NCBI GenBank assembly: GCA_900769735.1
Contig: CAAGHY010000062.1
Coordinates: forward strand, 1-61,530
Direction: 5' to 3'
Source: Rikenellaceae bacterium
GTDB lineage: Bacteria > Bacteroidota > Bacteroidia > Bacteroidales > UBA932
Length of the DNA stretch: 61,530 bases
Shown here: positions 42,699 through 50,814 of the stretch, in pieces
How the letters are laid out: each line of letters starts with the position of its first letter
Numbering within the stretch: position 1 is the stretch's first letter
Notes under the pieces: generated by a model
Told to the model about the DNA's origin: nothing
Database searches by the model: none
What the model saw: the letters and a program-made list of their open reading frames with translations, nothing else
Program-made: the position numbers and the translations under genes

Positions 42699-43361
42699 TT
42701 ACTCTACCTTCAATTGTGAAATATTATCCAGTTGCTGTATGAACACAAACAGCCCGTTCTGCTCCCTGTGTCCTCTTATCTTCATTATAATCTCCGCCTT
42801 ATACAGCACAATGCCACCCATTGCCTCCTCCGCAGAGCTGTACTGTACAAGATGGTACTTCTTCCTGTGGATCTCCTCCACCACCTTCTCAAGGTTCCCC
42901 TTGTCCGAAGTATAGAAAGTTATGGAAACAGAGCTCAGCCCCACCTTGCCAAACGCAAGGGTTAGTACCTCAAGTCCTATCAGAACCAGAATGGTAGCCG
43001 CCACTCCAATGAAATACATACCGCCACCTACTGCCATTCCAATACCGGCTGTAGCCCACATACCGGCTGCAGTAGTGAGGCCTCTGATAAACTGCTTGTG
43101 GAAAATGATTGTACCGGCACCCAGAAAACCAATACCGCTCACAATCTGCGCCGCTACACGGGCACCGTCATAATTGGCCCCCTGCGCATCCAGCACTGCC
43201 CCAAAACCGTACTGCGAAATCACCATAAACAGTGCACTTCCCAAACTCACCAGAAAATGGGTCCTGAACCCCGCCTCCTTGGCACGGTACTCCCTGTCCA
43301 AACCAATGATTGCCCCCAGCATACCTGCCACGAACAACCTCAAAACCAAATTCCACTCCAT
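42699..43361 (-). CDS. MgtC/SapB family membrane protein
   Basis: A 220-aa protein with N-terminal MgtC domain: four or five helices containing GAIIGLDREYRAKEAGFRTHFLVSLGSALFM and the conserved GIGFLGAGTI and GLTTAAGMWATAGIGMA motifs. A small cytoplasmic domain (about 145-220) has an ACT-like pattern. MgtC proteins affect Mg2+ adaptation, membrane potential or ATP synthase activity; the exact role here is unknown. First gene of the unit with the CPA2 antiporter, AddB and AddA. Confidence 0.92.
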   Translation of the reverse strand: MEWNLVLRLFVAGMLGAIIGLDREYRAKEAGFRTHFLVSLGSALFMVISQYGFGAVLDAQGANYDGARVAAQIVSGIGFLGAGTIIFHKQFIRGLTTAAGMWATAGIGMAVGGGMYFIGVAATILVLIGLEVLTLAFGKVGLSSVSITFYTSDKGNLEKVVEEIHRKKYHLVQYSSAEEAMGGIVLYKAEIIMKIRGHREQNGLFVFIQQLDNISQLKVE

Positions 43362-43389
43362 AAATTTTCCTCCCTGTGATTAACCACAA

Positions 43390-43415
43390 AAGGGGTAACT
43401 TTACAGCTACCCCTT
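43390..43415 (-). terminator. Terminator after pgi
   Basis: AAGGGGTA pairs with TACCCCTT around a ten-base loop, followed on the minus strand by TTGTGG only, so the T-tract is short. It separates pgi from the MgtC/SapB gene. Confidence 0.6.
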
Positions 43416-43440
43416 CATATACTGGAATTGCAACAAAAAA

Positions 43441-44769
43441 TTACAATCTTGCGCGGATAGCTTTAGAAGCCTCCTCATATCCAGGTTTGTCCAAAAGGGC
43501 AAACATATTCTTCTTGTAATCCTCAACGCCCGGCTGGTTGAACGGATTCACACCCAACATATAACCGCTGATACCACAAGCAATCTCAAACATATAGAAC
43601 AACTGACCAAGGTTATACTCATCAATCTGGTCAATCTCAATCTCAAAGTTAGGAACGCCACCATCTGTGTGAGCCAGACGGGTACCCAACTGAGCCATCT
43701 TGTTAACCTCCTCAACACGTTTGCCGGCAAGGAAGTTCAAGCCGTCAAGATTCTGCTCGTCAGCCTCAATCTTAACAGTATGGAAAGCCTTCTTAACCAA
43801 CACGTTTGTCTCAAACAAAGTTCTCTCGCCATCCTGAATGTACTGGCCCATAGAGTGCAAATCAGTTGAGAAGTTAACGGAAGCAGGGAAAATACCTTTA
43901 CCGTCCTTACCCTCGCTCTCTCCGTAAAGCTGTTTCCACCACTCACCCAAATACTGAAGTTTAGGGTTGTAGTTAACCAGAATCTCTATCTTCTTGCCCA
44001 AAGCATAAGCCGCATTACGTGCAGCAGCATAAAGGATAGCTGGGTTTGAAGCCTCTTTCTTTGCACAAATTGCCTGCATATCCTTGGCACCCTCAACCAA
44101 TGCCTTGATGTCAAAACCGGCAACAGCAATTGGAAGCAGACCTACTGGAGTAAGAACTGAGAAACGGCCACCTACGTTATCAGGAATGATGAAAGTTGTA
44201 TACCCCTCCTGATTTGCCAAAGTTCTCAAAGCACCTTTTGAAGCATCTGTAATTGCAACAATTCTCTCTTTGCAGATCTCCTTGCCAAATCTCTTCTCCA
44301 TATCCTCCTTAAGAATACGGAAAGCAATTGCAGGCTCAGTAGTAGTACCTGATTTAGAAATTACAATTGTTGCATAAGTTCTGTGAGAAAGGAACTCAAG
44401 AAGCTCAGCAGTATAATCCTCAGAAATGTTCTGACCGGCAAAAACAATCTGCGGATGAGTGTTAGGCATGCTTGCCGCAAAAGTATGAGAAAGTGCCTCA
44501 ATTGCACATTTTGCACCCAAATAAGAACCGCCAATACCCACAACAACCACAGCATCAACCTTGCCAATCCATCTCTTTACAATGCTGTTGCAAGCATCAA
44601 TCAAATTGGCATCAATCTCCGATGGAAGATTAACCCAACCCAAGAAATCATTTCCTGCACCATTACCTGCAAGAACAGTATCCAAACCGGCATACGCCTT
44701 CTCAATCTGCTCATTCAAAAGAGCCTCTGAAATAAAGCCTTCAGCAGCTTTCAAATTTATAGAAACCAT
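43441..44769 (-). CDS. pgi: Glucose-6-phosphate isomerase
   Basis: Interconverts glucose 6-phosphate and fructose 6-phosphate in glycolysis and gluconeogenesis. At 442 aa it is the short bacterial form. Visible: VVGIGGSYLGAK and SKSGTTTEPAIAF (sugar-phosphate binding), GGRFSVLTPVGLLPIAVAGFD, a GLY-type segment with the catalytic Glu (QLYGESEGKDGKGIFP) and NPFNQPGVEDYKK near the C-terminus with the catalytic Lys. It lies 54 bases after gpsA on the same strand. Its codons are strongly biased, as for a highly expressed gene. Confidence 0.97.
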   Translation of the reverse strand: MVSINLKAAEGFISEALLNEQIEKAYAGLDTVLAGNGAGNDFLGWVNLPSEIDANLIDACNSIVKRWIGKVDAVVVVGIGGSYLGAKCAIEALSHTFAASMPNTHPQIVFAGQNISEDYTAELLEFLSHRTYATIVISKSGTTTEPAIAFRILKEDMEKRFGKEICKERIVAITDASKGALRTLANQEGYTTFIIPDNVGGRFSVLTPVGLLPIAVAGFDIKALVEGAKDMQAICAKKEASNPAILYAAARNAAYALGKKIEILVNYNPKLQYLGEWWKQLYGESEGKDGKGIFPASVNFSTDLHSMGQYIQDGERTLFETNVLVKKAFHTVKIEADEQNLDGLNFLAGKRVEEVNKMAQLGTRLAHTDGGVPNFEIEIDQIDEYNLGQLFYMFEIACGISGYMLGVNPFNQPGVEDYKKNMFALLDKPGYEEASKAIRARL

Positions 44770-44823
44770 TATATTGTCTGTTTTTAATATTTTTCTTCCC
44801 GATAACTAATTTCTTTAAAATAA

Positions 44824-45837
44824 TTAGAATAGTTCTTCTGTAAGCTGTTTGATAACAAACGGAGGATATCTCTCCTCATACAGAATCCTGTAAACCGCAT
44901 CAGCAATAGGCATATCAATTCTGTACTCCTTGTTGATCTCGTGAATGCAGCGGCTAGCATAATACCCCTCAGCCACCATACTCATCTCCACCTGCGCACT
45001 CTTAACCGAGTACCCCTTGCCAATCATATTTCCAAATGTCCTGTTACGGCTGAACTGGGAATATCCCGTTACAAGAAGGTCTCCCAAATATGCCGCAGAC
45101 TTCACTACGCGTGAATCGTCGGGATGAGTGGCATTGAGGAATGTTGCCAGCTCATTGAAGGCGTTGGTCATAAGTACTGCCATAAAGTTGTCTCCGTAAC
45201 CAAGGCCGTGGCAAATGCCGGCTGCAATAGCATAAATGTTCTTGAGTGCCGCAGCATATTCCACACCGTAAATGTCCGTACCAGGGGTAGTCTTTATGTA
45301 CCTGCAGGCAAACACATCACAAAGGGCTCTTGCCACCTCAATGTGTTTGCTGGTAAGGGTAAGATATGAAAGGCGCTCCATTGAAACCTCCTCCGCGTGC
45401 CAAGGACCGCTTATGATACCAATCCTATCAAACGGAACATCGTACTCCTGATGGAAATACTCCGCAATGGTAAGGTTCATCTCGCCAACAAACCCCTTGA
45501 TAGCAGAGATGATGAACTTGTTCTCCAAAGAACCGGTAAAGTTCTTCATCACACCCATAAAGTATGCAGACGGAACACAGAAGACAAGCACATCTGCACT
45601 CTCAATAACCTCATTGATATCTGTGCTCATATTGAGTCTTGTTGGATCAAGCAACACCGACTGCAAATATGAACGGCTGTGATGGTTCTCACGTATATTG
45701 TCTATATTCTTTTGATTTCGCATGAACCACGATATGCTCTGCTGATGGTTGAGCAGCAATTTTACCAATGCCGTAGCCCAACTTCCGCTACCTATCATAG
45801 CATATCTGAGGTTCTCATTCTCAAAAAATGTAATCAT
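44824..45837 (-). CDS. gpsA: NAD(P)H-dependent glycerol-3-phosphate dehydrogenase
   Basis: Reduces dihydroxyacetone phosphate to glycerol 3-phosphate for phospholipid synthesis. The ATG at 45837 gives 337 aa, the usual length, with the Rossmann motif IGSGSWATAL at the start. Also visible: VFCVPSAYF, AIKGFV, GPWHAEEVS and the C-terminal catalytic region AALKNIYAIAAGICHGLGYGDN. A reading frame continues 58 codons upstream but carries no conserved sequence and crosses a promoter-like TATATTTG box (45869-45862), so the shorter start is preferred. Confidence 0.95.
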   Translation of the reverse strand: MITFFENENLRYAMIGSGSWATALVKLLLNHQQSISWFMRNQKNIDNIRENHHSRSYLQSVLLDPTRLNMSTDINEVIESADVLVFCVPSAYFMGVMKNFTGSLENKFIISAIKGFVGEMNLTIAEYFHQEYDVPFDRIGIISGPWHAEEVSMERLSYLTLTSKHIEVARALCDVFACRYIKTTPGTDIYGVEYAAALKNIYAIAAGICHGLGYGDNFMAVLMTNAFNELATFLNATHPDDSRVVKSAAYLGDLLVTGYSQFSRNRTFGNMIGKGYSVKSAQVEMSMVAEGYYASRCIHEINKEYRIDMPIADAVYRILYEERYPPFVIKQLTEELF

Positions 45838-45861
45838 ATGATTCTGCTTTTGTACAAAGTA

Positions 45862-45869
45862 CAAATATA
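45862..45869 (-). promoter_or_regulatory. Putative -7 box of gpsA
   Basis: The minus strand reads TATATTTG (TAnnTTTG), 24 bases before the chosen gpsA ATG. The -33 position is not clear. Confidence 0.5.
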
Positions 45870-46021
45870 ACCTTTTTGCCTGAGTATTAAAAATTTTTGT
45901 GGTCCCGGAAGTCCTATTCTCCGTCACAAAATCTACCCTCAAAAAAAATGTTCCCCAACCACAACATTTCGCCTCATCCTGGGAACACCACAATGCCAAA
46001 ATGCTCCCCAACCGGCACTAA

Positions 46022-46059
46022 AAAACAAAACGGGCACAAAACCATAAGATTTTGTACCC
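46022..46059 (-). terminator. Terminator after rnhA
   Basis: On the minus strand GGGTACAAAA pairs with TTTTGTGCCC (one mismatch) and is followed by GTTTTGTTTTTT. It ends the pdxA-rnhA unit. Confidence 0.8.
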
Positions 46060-46067
46060 ATAATCCT

Positions 46068-46523
46068 TTATTCTGCAACATACCCCTCATCTTCAGCAAG
46101 GTTGCCGGAGGTTGCCGCCTCAACAGCCAGTCTGTCACACCGTTCGTTTTCCGGGTGCCCGGCGTGCCCCTTTATCCAGAAGAAGCGCAGCTGGTGCTTT
46201 GAGGAGATTCTGAGGAAGCGCTCCCAGAGGTCTGAATTCTTCTGTTTATGCAGCCCTTTGCGCTGCCAGTTTGCGAGCCACCCCTCATTTATGGCCTTAA
46301 CCACGTATGATGAATCTGAGTAAATGTTCACCTGCGCATTGGGTCTCTTTATGGCCTCAAGCCCAACAATTACCGCCAGCAGCTCCATCCTGTTGTTTGT
46401 GGTACAGGAGAAACCTGCACTCAGCTCCTTGCGGTGAGGCCCGCAAGTAAGGACAACCCCGTACCCTCCAGGGCCGGGGTTTCCTCTTGAAGATCCGTCT
46501 GTATATAAGTTTATAGGTTGCAT
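46068..46523 (-). CDS. rnhA: Ribonuclease HI
   Basis: Cleaves RNA in RNA-DNA hybrids. The 151-aa protein shows all four catalytic acids in context: DGSSRGNPGPGGYG (Asp), NRMELLAVIVGLEA (Glu), IYSDSSYVVKAI (Asp) and HPENERCDRLA (Asp), plus the His-containing loop KGHAGH. Its ATG overlaps the pdxA stop (TAATG), implying translational coupling. Confidence 0.96.
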   Translation of the reverse strand: MQPINLYTDGSSRGNPGPGGYGVVLTCGPHRKELSAGFSCTTNNRMELLAVIVGLEAIKRPNAQVNIYSDSSYVVKAINEGWLANWQRKGLHKQKNSDLWERFLRISSKHQLRFFWIKGHAGHPENERCDRLAVEAATSGNLAEDEGYVAE

Positions 46524-47608
46524 TATGCTATTACCGGTCTGCCGGGCCTCTCTTTCTGAGGCGCCTCAAACTCCTTTACTTTCAACGGGTTTGCATGCAT
46601 CTCTTCATAGCGCTCCCTGTTCCTGAATACGTCAATTGCCAAATAGATTGCACTTATCATAGATTGAGGATTTGCCTTGTTCTCACCGGCAAGGTCAAAT
46701 GCTGTTCCGTGGTCAGGCGATGTCCTTACAATTGGCAATCCTGCAGTGAAGTTCACTCCGCTGTCAAATGCAAGTGACTTGAACGGAATAAGTCCCTGGT
46801 CGTGGTACATTGCAAGTACTGCGTCAAATTTGTACTGCATGTTTACACTGAAGAAACCGTCGGGAGGATAAGGTCCGAATGCAAGGACTCCCTCCTCGTT
46901 GGCCTGTTTGATTGCAGGGGCAATAATATTAATTTCCTCGTCTCCCATAAGTCCTTTGTCTCCCGAGTGGGGATTTAATCCAAGGACTGCAAGTTTTGGT
47001 TTTACAATGCCAAAATCTCTCAACAGAGACTCGTTCATAATCTTCAGTTTGCTAACTATTAGCTCCGGATTCAATGCCTCCGAAACTTTGGAAAGGGCAA
47101 TATGGCCTGTTGCCACACCAACCCTCATCTGGTCCGAGCACAGGAACATAAGTCCGTCCTCTGCATTGAACTCATTGATAAGATACTCTGTATGACCGGC
47201 ATATTTGAATGTCTCCTCCGTTACAGAGCGTTTGTTGAACGGTGCGGTTACAATCACATCCAGATGCCCCTCTTTCATCTCCTCAACAGCCTTCTCCAAA
47301 GCAGTTATGGCCGCTTTTGCCCCATCATTTGTGCACTGGCCCGGATCAATCTGTATATTGTCGGGAAGACAATTTACAATGTTCACCCTTTTTGGATGGG
47401 CATCTTTTGCAGATGAAATTATATTTGTATTAATGTTCTCTGTTTCAGGTATATTTTTTCTGTAAAAGCCGAAAGCCTTTGAAGAGCCGTACACTACGGG
47501 TGTACACATCTCCAGAATTCTGGCATCAGACAATGCCTTGATTATCACCTCATACCCTATACCATTGGTATCTCCCTGTGTTATTCCAACAACTATCTTG
47601 CGTGTCAT
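46523..47608 (-). CDS. pdxA: 4-hydroxythreonine-4-phosphate dehydrogenase
   Basis: NAD-dependent oxidative decarboxylation step of the DXP-dependent pyridoxal 5'-phosphate pathway. The product (361 aa) has VGITQGDTNGIGYEVI at the start, TAPFNKRSV, KYAGHTEYL with a metal His, LNPHSGDKGLMGDEE and MYHDQGLIPFKSL, the other metal-binding His. I take the ATG at 47608 (MTRKIV): the ATG three codons upstream falls against the -7 box. Co-translated with rnhA. Confidence 0.95.
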   Translation of the reverse strand: MTRKIVVGITQGDTNGIGYEVIIKALSDARILEMCTPVVYGSSKAFGFYRKNIPETENINTNIISSAKDAHPKRVNIVNCLPDNIQIDPGQCTNDGAKAAITALEKAVEEMKEGHLDVIVTAPFNKRSVTEETFKYAGHTEYLINEFNAEDGLMFLCSDQMRVGVATGHIALSKVSEALNPELIVSKLKIMNESLLRDFGIVKPKLAVLGLNPHSGDKGLMGDEEINIIAPAIKQANEEGVLAFGPYPPDGFFSVNMQYKFDAVLAMYHDQGLIPFKSLAFDSGVNFTAGLPIVRTSPDHGTAFDLAGENKANPQSMISAIYLAIDVFRNRERYEEMHANPLKVKEFEAPQKERPGRPVIA

Positions 47609-47614
47609 AAAATT

Positions 47615-47622
47615 CAAAATTA
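47615..47622 (-). promoter_or_regulatory. pdxA -7 box immediately before the start codon
   Basis: The minus strand reads TAATTTTG (TAnnTTTG) with only six bases before the pdxA ATG, suggesting a leaderless or almost leaderless transcript. Confidence 0.55.
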
Positions 47623-47665
47623 ACTCTGCAAGTTAATAAAAAAAACCGGAATAGCACCATTTTAA

Positions 47666-47673
47666 TTAACTTT
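47666..47673 (+). promoter_or_regulatory. recG -7 box immediately before the start codon
   Basis: TAACTTTG (TAnnTTTG) is followed by six bases and the recG ATG, the same spacing as the divergent pdxA box. Confidence 0.55.
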
Positions 47674-47679
47674 GTAATT

Positions 47680-49794
47680 ATGGCAAACATCCTTGATACA
47701 GATATCAAATTTCTCCCCGGCATAGGACCCAAAAGGGCTGAGCTTCTTGGTAAGGAGCTGGGAATTTTCACGTTCAGGGATATGCTGTACTTTTTTCCGT
47801 TCCGCTATATAGACCGCAGCAAAGTGTACACAATCCGCGAACTGCAACCCACTATGGCATACATTCAGGTAAGGGGTAAAATTGTATCCGCAGGTACCGC
47901 AGGAGACTCTCCGCGCAGCAAAAGGTTCACCGCCGTCCTGCAGGACCCAACCGGGCGCATAGAGCTGGTTTTCTTTAAGGGAATCAAATGGATTGAGGAA
48001 AAGATAAAGGTTGGGCAGGAATACATTGCCTTTGGCAAACCATCTGAGTTCAACGGAGTTATAAATATGGTGCACCCGGAACTGAATCTCCCTACAGATG
48101 AAATCCTTTATGGAGGCAGCACAATGATGGGGGTATATTCCAGCACGGAAAAAATCAGGAACAGCGGCATTGGGAACAAGCAGATTTCAAAATTCCAGCT
48201 CACCATTCTGGAAAAATATCTCTCTTCTATTCCCGACAGTTTGCCTTCCTACATTCTGCAGAAGAAAAAACTCTGCACCCTGCAGGAGGCATTGAAGAAT
48301 ATCCATTTTCCTACCGACAATTCCCTCCTTGCCCGGGCACAGCTCCGCCTTAAATATGAGGAACTGTTCTATCTGCAGCTTGGACTGCTAAAACAGAAAA
48401 GCATCCGTATGCGCAATGACGGGGGAATCCTTATGCCTAAAGTTGGCGAAGCCTTCAACAAATGCTACTCCTCCCTTCCCTACCCTCTTACCGGGGCCCA
48501 GAAAAGGGTTATAAAGGAGATGCACGCAGATATGAAGAGCGGCAAGCAGATGAACCGTCTGCTGCAGGGTGATGTTGGAAGCGGCAAAACCCTTGTGGCT
48601 GTGTTGTGCTCTCTGCTGGCAATGGACAACGGATACCAGGCCTGCATTATGGCCCCAACAGAGGTATTGGCCCAACAGCACTATAAAGGGATTTCAGAGT
48701 TGCTTGCCCCTACTGGGGTTTCAGTTGCACTCCTTACAGGCAGCACAAAAACAAAAGAGAGAAAGGAACTGTTGCCGGCACTGGCAGCAGGAGAAATAAA
48801 GGTTCTGGTAGGTACCCACGCCCTTATTGAGGAGACTGTAGCATTCAAGAATCTTGGACTGGCTGTAATTGATGAGCAGCACCGCTTTGGTGTTGAACAG
48901 CGCTCACGCCTGTGGGACAAATCACCGGTTCCGCCACACATTCTGGTAATGACCGCCACCCCTATCCCACGCACATTGGCAATGACCCTTTACGGGGATT
49001 TGGATGTATCTGTACTGGATGAGCTACCTCCGGGAAGGAAGCCTGTACAGACCCTTCACGCCACTGAAACCCAGCGTGGAAGAATCTTTGCCTTTATGAA
49101 AGAACAGATAAAGTCCGGAAGGCAGATTTTTGTAGTGTACCCGCTCATTAAGGAGAGTGAGAAGATGGACTACAAGAACCTTCAGGAGGGTTATGAGGCA
49201 ATTATCCAGGAGTTCCCGGCTCCGGAATATGTTACTGCGGTTGTACACGGAAAACAAAAGAATGAAGACAAACAGCACGATATGGATCTGTTTGCCAGTG
49301 GGCGTGCCCATATCCTTGTAGCCACCTCAGTAATTGAAGTGGGTGTAAATGTACCTAATGCTTCAGTTATGATAATTGAGAGCGCAGAACGCTTTGGTCT
49401 CAGCCAGCTGCACCAGCTGCGCGGCCGTGTGGGACGAGGCTCCGAGAAATCTTACTGTATCCTTATGACCGGTTACAAACTGAGCAAGGAGAGCCGCCAG
49501 AGAATTGAACTTATGTGCCAGACATCAGACGGCTTTGAACTGGCAGAGGCAGACTTGCGTATGCGTGGCCCAGGCGACCTTGAGGGAACCAGCCAGAGCG
49601 GCCTTGCAATGGACCTGCACATCTCCAACCTTGCAAAAGACTCACAGATTCTGGAAGATGCCCGCCAGCTTGCATTGTCTGTACTTGAGGCAGACCCTCT
49701 GCTTGAGCACCCTTCAAATGCGCTGCTCCGCACCCAGCTTGCCACCCTCAAAAAAGATGGAAAGGCTCCAACTGACTACTCTCAGATCAGTTAA
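47680..49794 (+). CDS. recG: ATP-dependent DNA helicase RecG
   Basis: Remodels stalled replication forks and Holliday junctions. The 704-aa protein has an N-terminal wedge domain with an OB fold (about 60-150), then helicase motifs: Walker A GDVGSGKTLVA, DEQHRFGVEQR (the DExH form typical of RecG), TATPIPRTLAMTLYGD, and the C-terminal helicase half with ATSVIEVGVNVPNASVMI and QLHQLRGRVGRG. Length slightly above the E. coli enzyme (693). It is divergent from pdxA and convergent with nfo. Confidence 0.97.
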   Translation: MANILDTDIKFLPGIGPKRAELLGKELGIFTFRDMLYFFPFRYIDRSKVYTIRELQPTMAYIQVRGKIVSAGTAGDSPRSKRFTAVLQDPTGRIELVFFKGIKWIEEKIKVGQEYIAFGKPSEFNGVINMVHPELNLPTDEILYGGSTMMGVYSSTEKIRNSGIGNKQISKFQLTILEKYLSSIPDSLPSYILQKKKLCTLQEALKNIHFPTDNSLLARAQLRLKYEELFYLQLGLLKQKSIRMRNDGGILMPKVGEAFNKCYSSLPYPLTGAQKRVIKEMHADMKSGKQMNRLLQGDVGSGKTLVAVLCSLLAMDNGYQACIMAPTEVLAQQHYKGISELLAPTGVSVALLTGSTKTKERKELLPALAAGEIKVLVGTHALIEETVAFKNLGLAVIDEQHRFGVEQRSRLWDKSPVPPHILVMTATPIPRTLAMTLYGDLDVSVLDELPPGRKPVQTLHATETQRGRIFAFMKEQIKSGRQIFVVYPLIKESEKMDYKNLQEGYEAIIQEFPAPEYVTAVVHGKQKNEDKQHDMDLFASGRAHILVATSVIEVGVNVPNASVMIIESAERFGLSQLHQLRGRVGRGSEKSYCILMTGYKLSKESRQRIELMCQTSDGFELAEADLRMRGPGDLEGTSQSGLAMDLHISNLAKDSQILEDARQLALSVLEADPLLEHPSNALLRTQLATLKKDGKAPTDYSQIS

Positions 49795-49829
49795 AGCCTT
49801 ACTTTTCACCTTTTCTGTACACTTTCCGC

Positions 49830-50669
49830 TTACTGGAAACTTCTCAGTGTATCAAGTTCCTGAGCCCAAATATCCGGATCAGGCGTTTCAAGAATCAACG
49901 GAATACCATCAAAGCGCGGATCCTTCATTATCATCTGGAACGGCACCATTCCAAGAACTCCGTTACCAAGTGTACTATGACGGTCAACCTTGCTTGCAAG
50001 AGGTTTCATGGCATCATTAAGGTGCATACCTTTAAGATATTTGAAACCAATCACATTCTCAAAATGCTCAAACACCTGGGTAAAGCCAAGATCTGTAGAA
50101 AGGTCATAACCGGCAGCAAAACTGTGACAAGTATCAATACACACACCAACACGGCTCTTGTCCTCAACCTGCTCAATAATCTGGGCAATCTGCTCAAAAG
50201 TATAACCCAGATTACTACCCTGTCCGGCAGTATTCTCAATAACCGCAGTAACCCCTTTGGTCTTGTCCAAAGCCAGATTAATTGAATGGGCAATGGTAGC
50301 CAGACACTCATCCACTGAAATCTCTTTCAAATGGCTACCAGGATGAAAATTCAGGCGATCCAACCCAAGCTGCTCACAACGATGCATCTCATCAATGAAC
50401 GCCGCACGCGATTTCTGCAAACCCTCCTCACGCGGACTTCCCAAATTGATCAGATAACTGTCGTGAGGCAAAATCTGCGCAGCCGTATACCCGAACTTTG
50501 CACAATTATCCTTGAACAACCCTATCTCCTCATCAGTAAGCGGCTTAGCCACCCATTGCTTCTGATTCTTTGTAAACAGGGCAAACGCCGTTGCCCCAAT
50601 ATTGTGTGCATTAACCGGTGCATTCCAGACACCACCACTTGCACTAACGTGTGCTCCTATATATTTCAT
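49830..50669 (-). CDS. nfo: Deoxyribonuclease IV (AP endonuclease)
   Basis: Zn-dependent endonuclease IV acting on abasic sites in base-excision repair. The 279-aa TIM-barrel protein shows the metal-ligand motifs GAHVSASGG, LNFHPGSHL, VIENTAGQGSNLG, VCIDTCHSFAAGYDL and HLNDAMKP, and ILETPD at the end. Standard length. A gap of 35 bases separates it from recG; no obvious promoter in the space toward glnS. Confidence 0.96.
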   Translation of the reverse strand: MKYIGAHVSASGGVWNAPVNAHNIGATAFALFTKNQKQWVAKPLTDEEIGLFKDNCAKFGYTAAQILPHDSYLINLGSPREEGLQKSRAAFIDEMHRCEQLGLDRLNFHPGSHLKEISVDECLATIAHSINLALDKTKGVTAVIENTAGQGSNLGYTFEQIAQIIEQVEDKSRVGVCIDTCHSFAAGYDLSTDLGFTQVFEHFENVIGFKYLKGMHLNDAMKPLASKVDRHSTLGNGVLGMVPFQMIMKDPRFDGIPLILETPDPDIWAQELDTLRSFQ

Positions 50670-50759
50670 AAATGTTTCTCCTATTTTTCTGCTAATTTAA
50701 ACATTTTACTTCACATTGCCACTACTCTAAATTAGTGATAAAGCAGCCTTACACAGAAA

Positions 50760-50791
50760 AAGGGGAGCATCCTTTTACAGGTGCTCCCCTT
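50760..50791 (-). terminator. Terminator after glnS
   Basis: AAGGGGAGCA pairs with TGCTCCCCTT around a 12-base loop; on the minus strand a TTTTTC run follows. It lies 24 bases after the glnS stop. Confidence 0.85.
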
Positions 50792-50814
50792 AATGATCTG
50801 TCGGGAAGAAGATA

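Noticed and set aside
45838..46011. Longer gpsA start adding 58 residues
   Set aside because: The extra residues are not conserved-looking, and the stretch contains a promoter-like TATATTTG; the Rossmann motif begins properly after the ATG at 45837.
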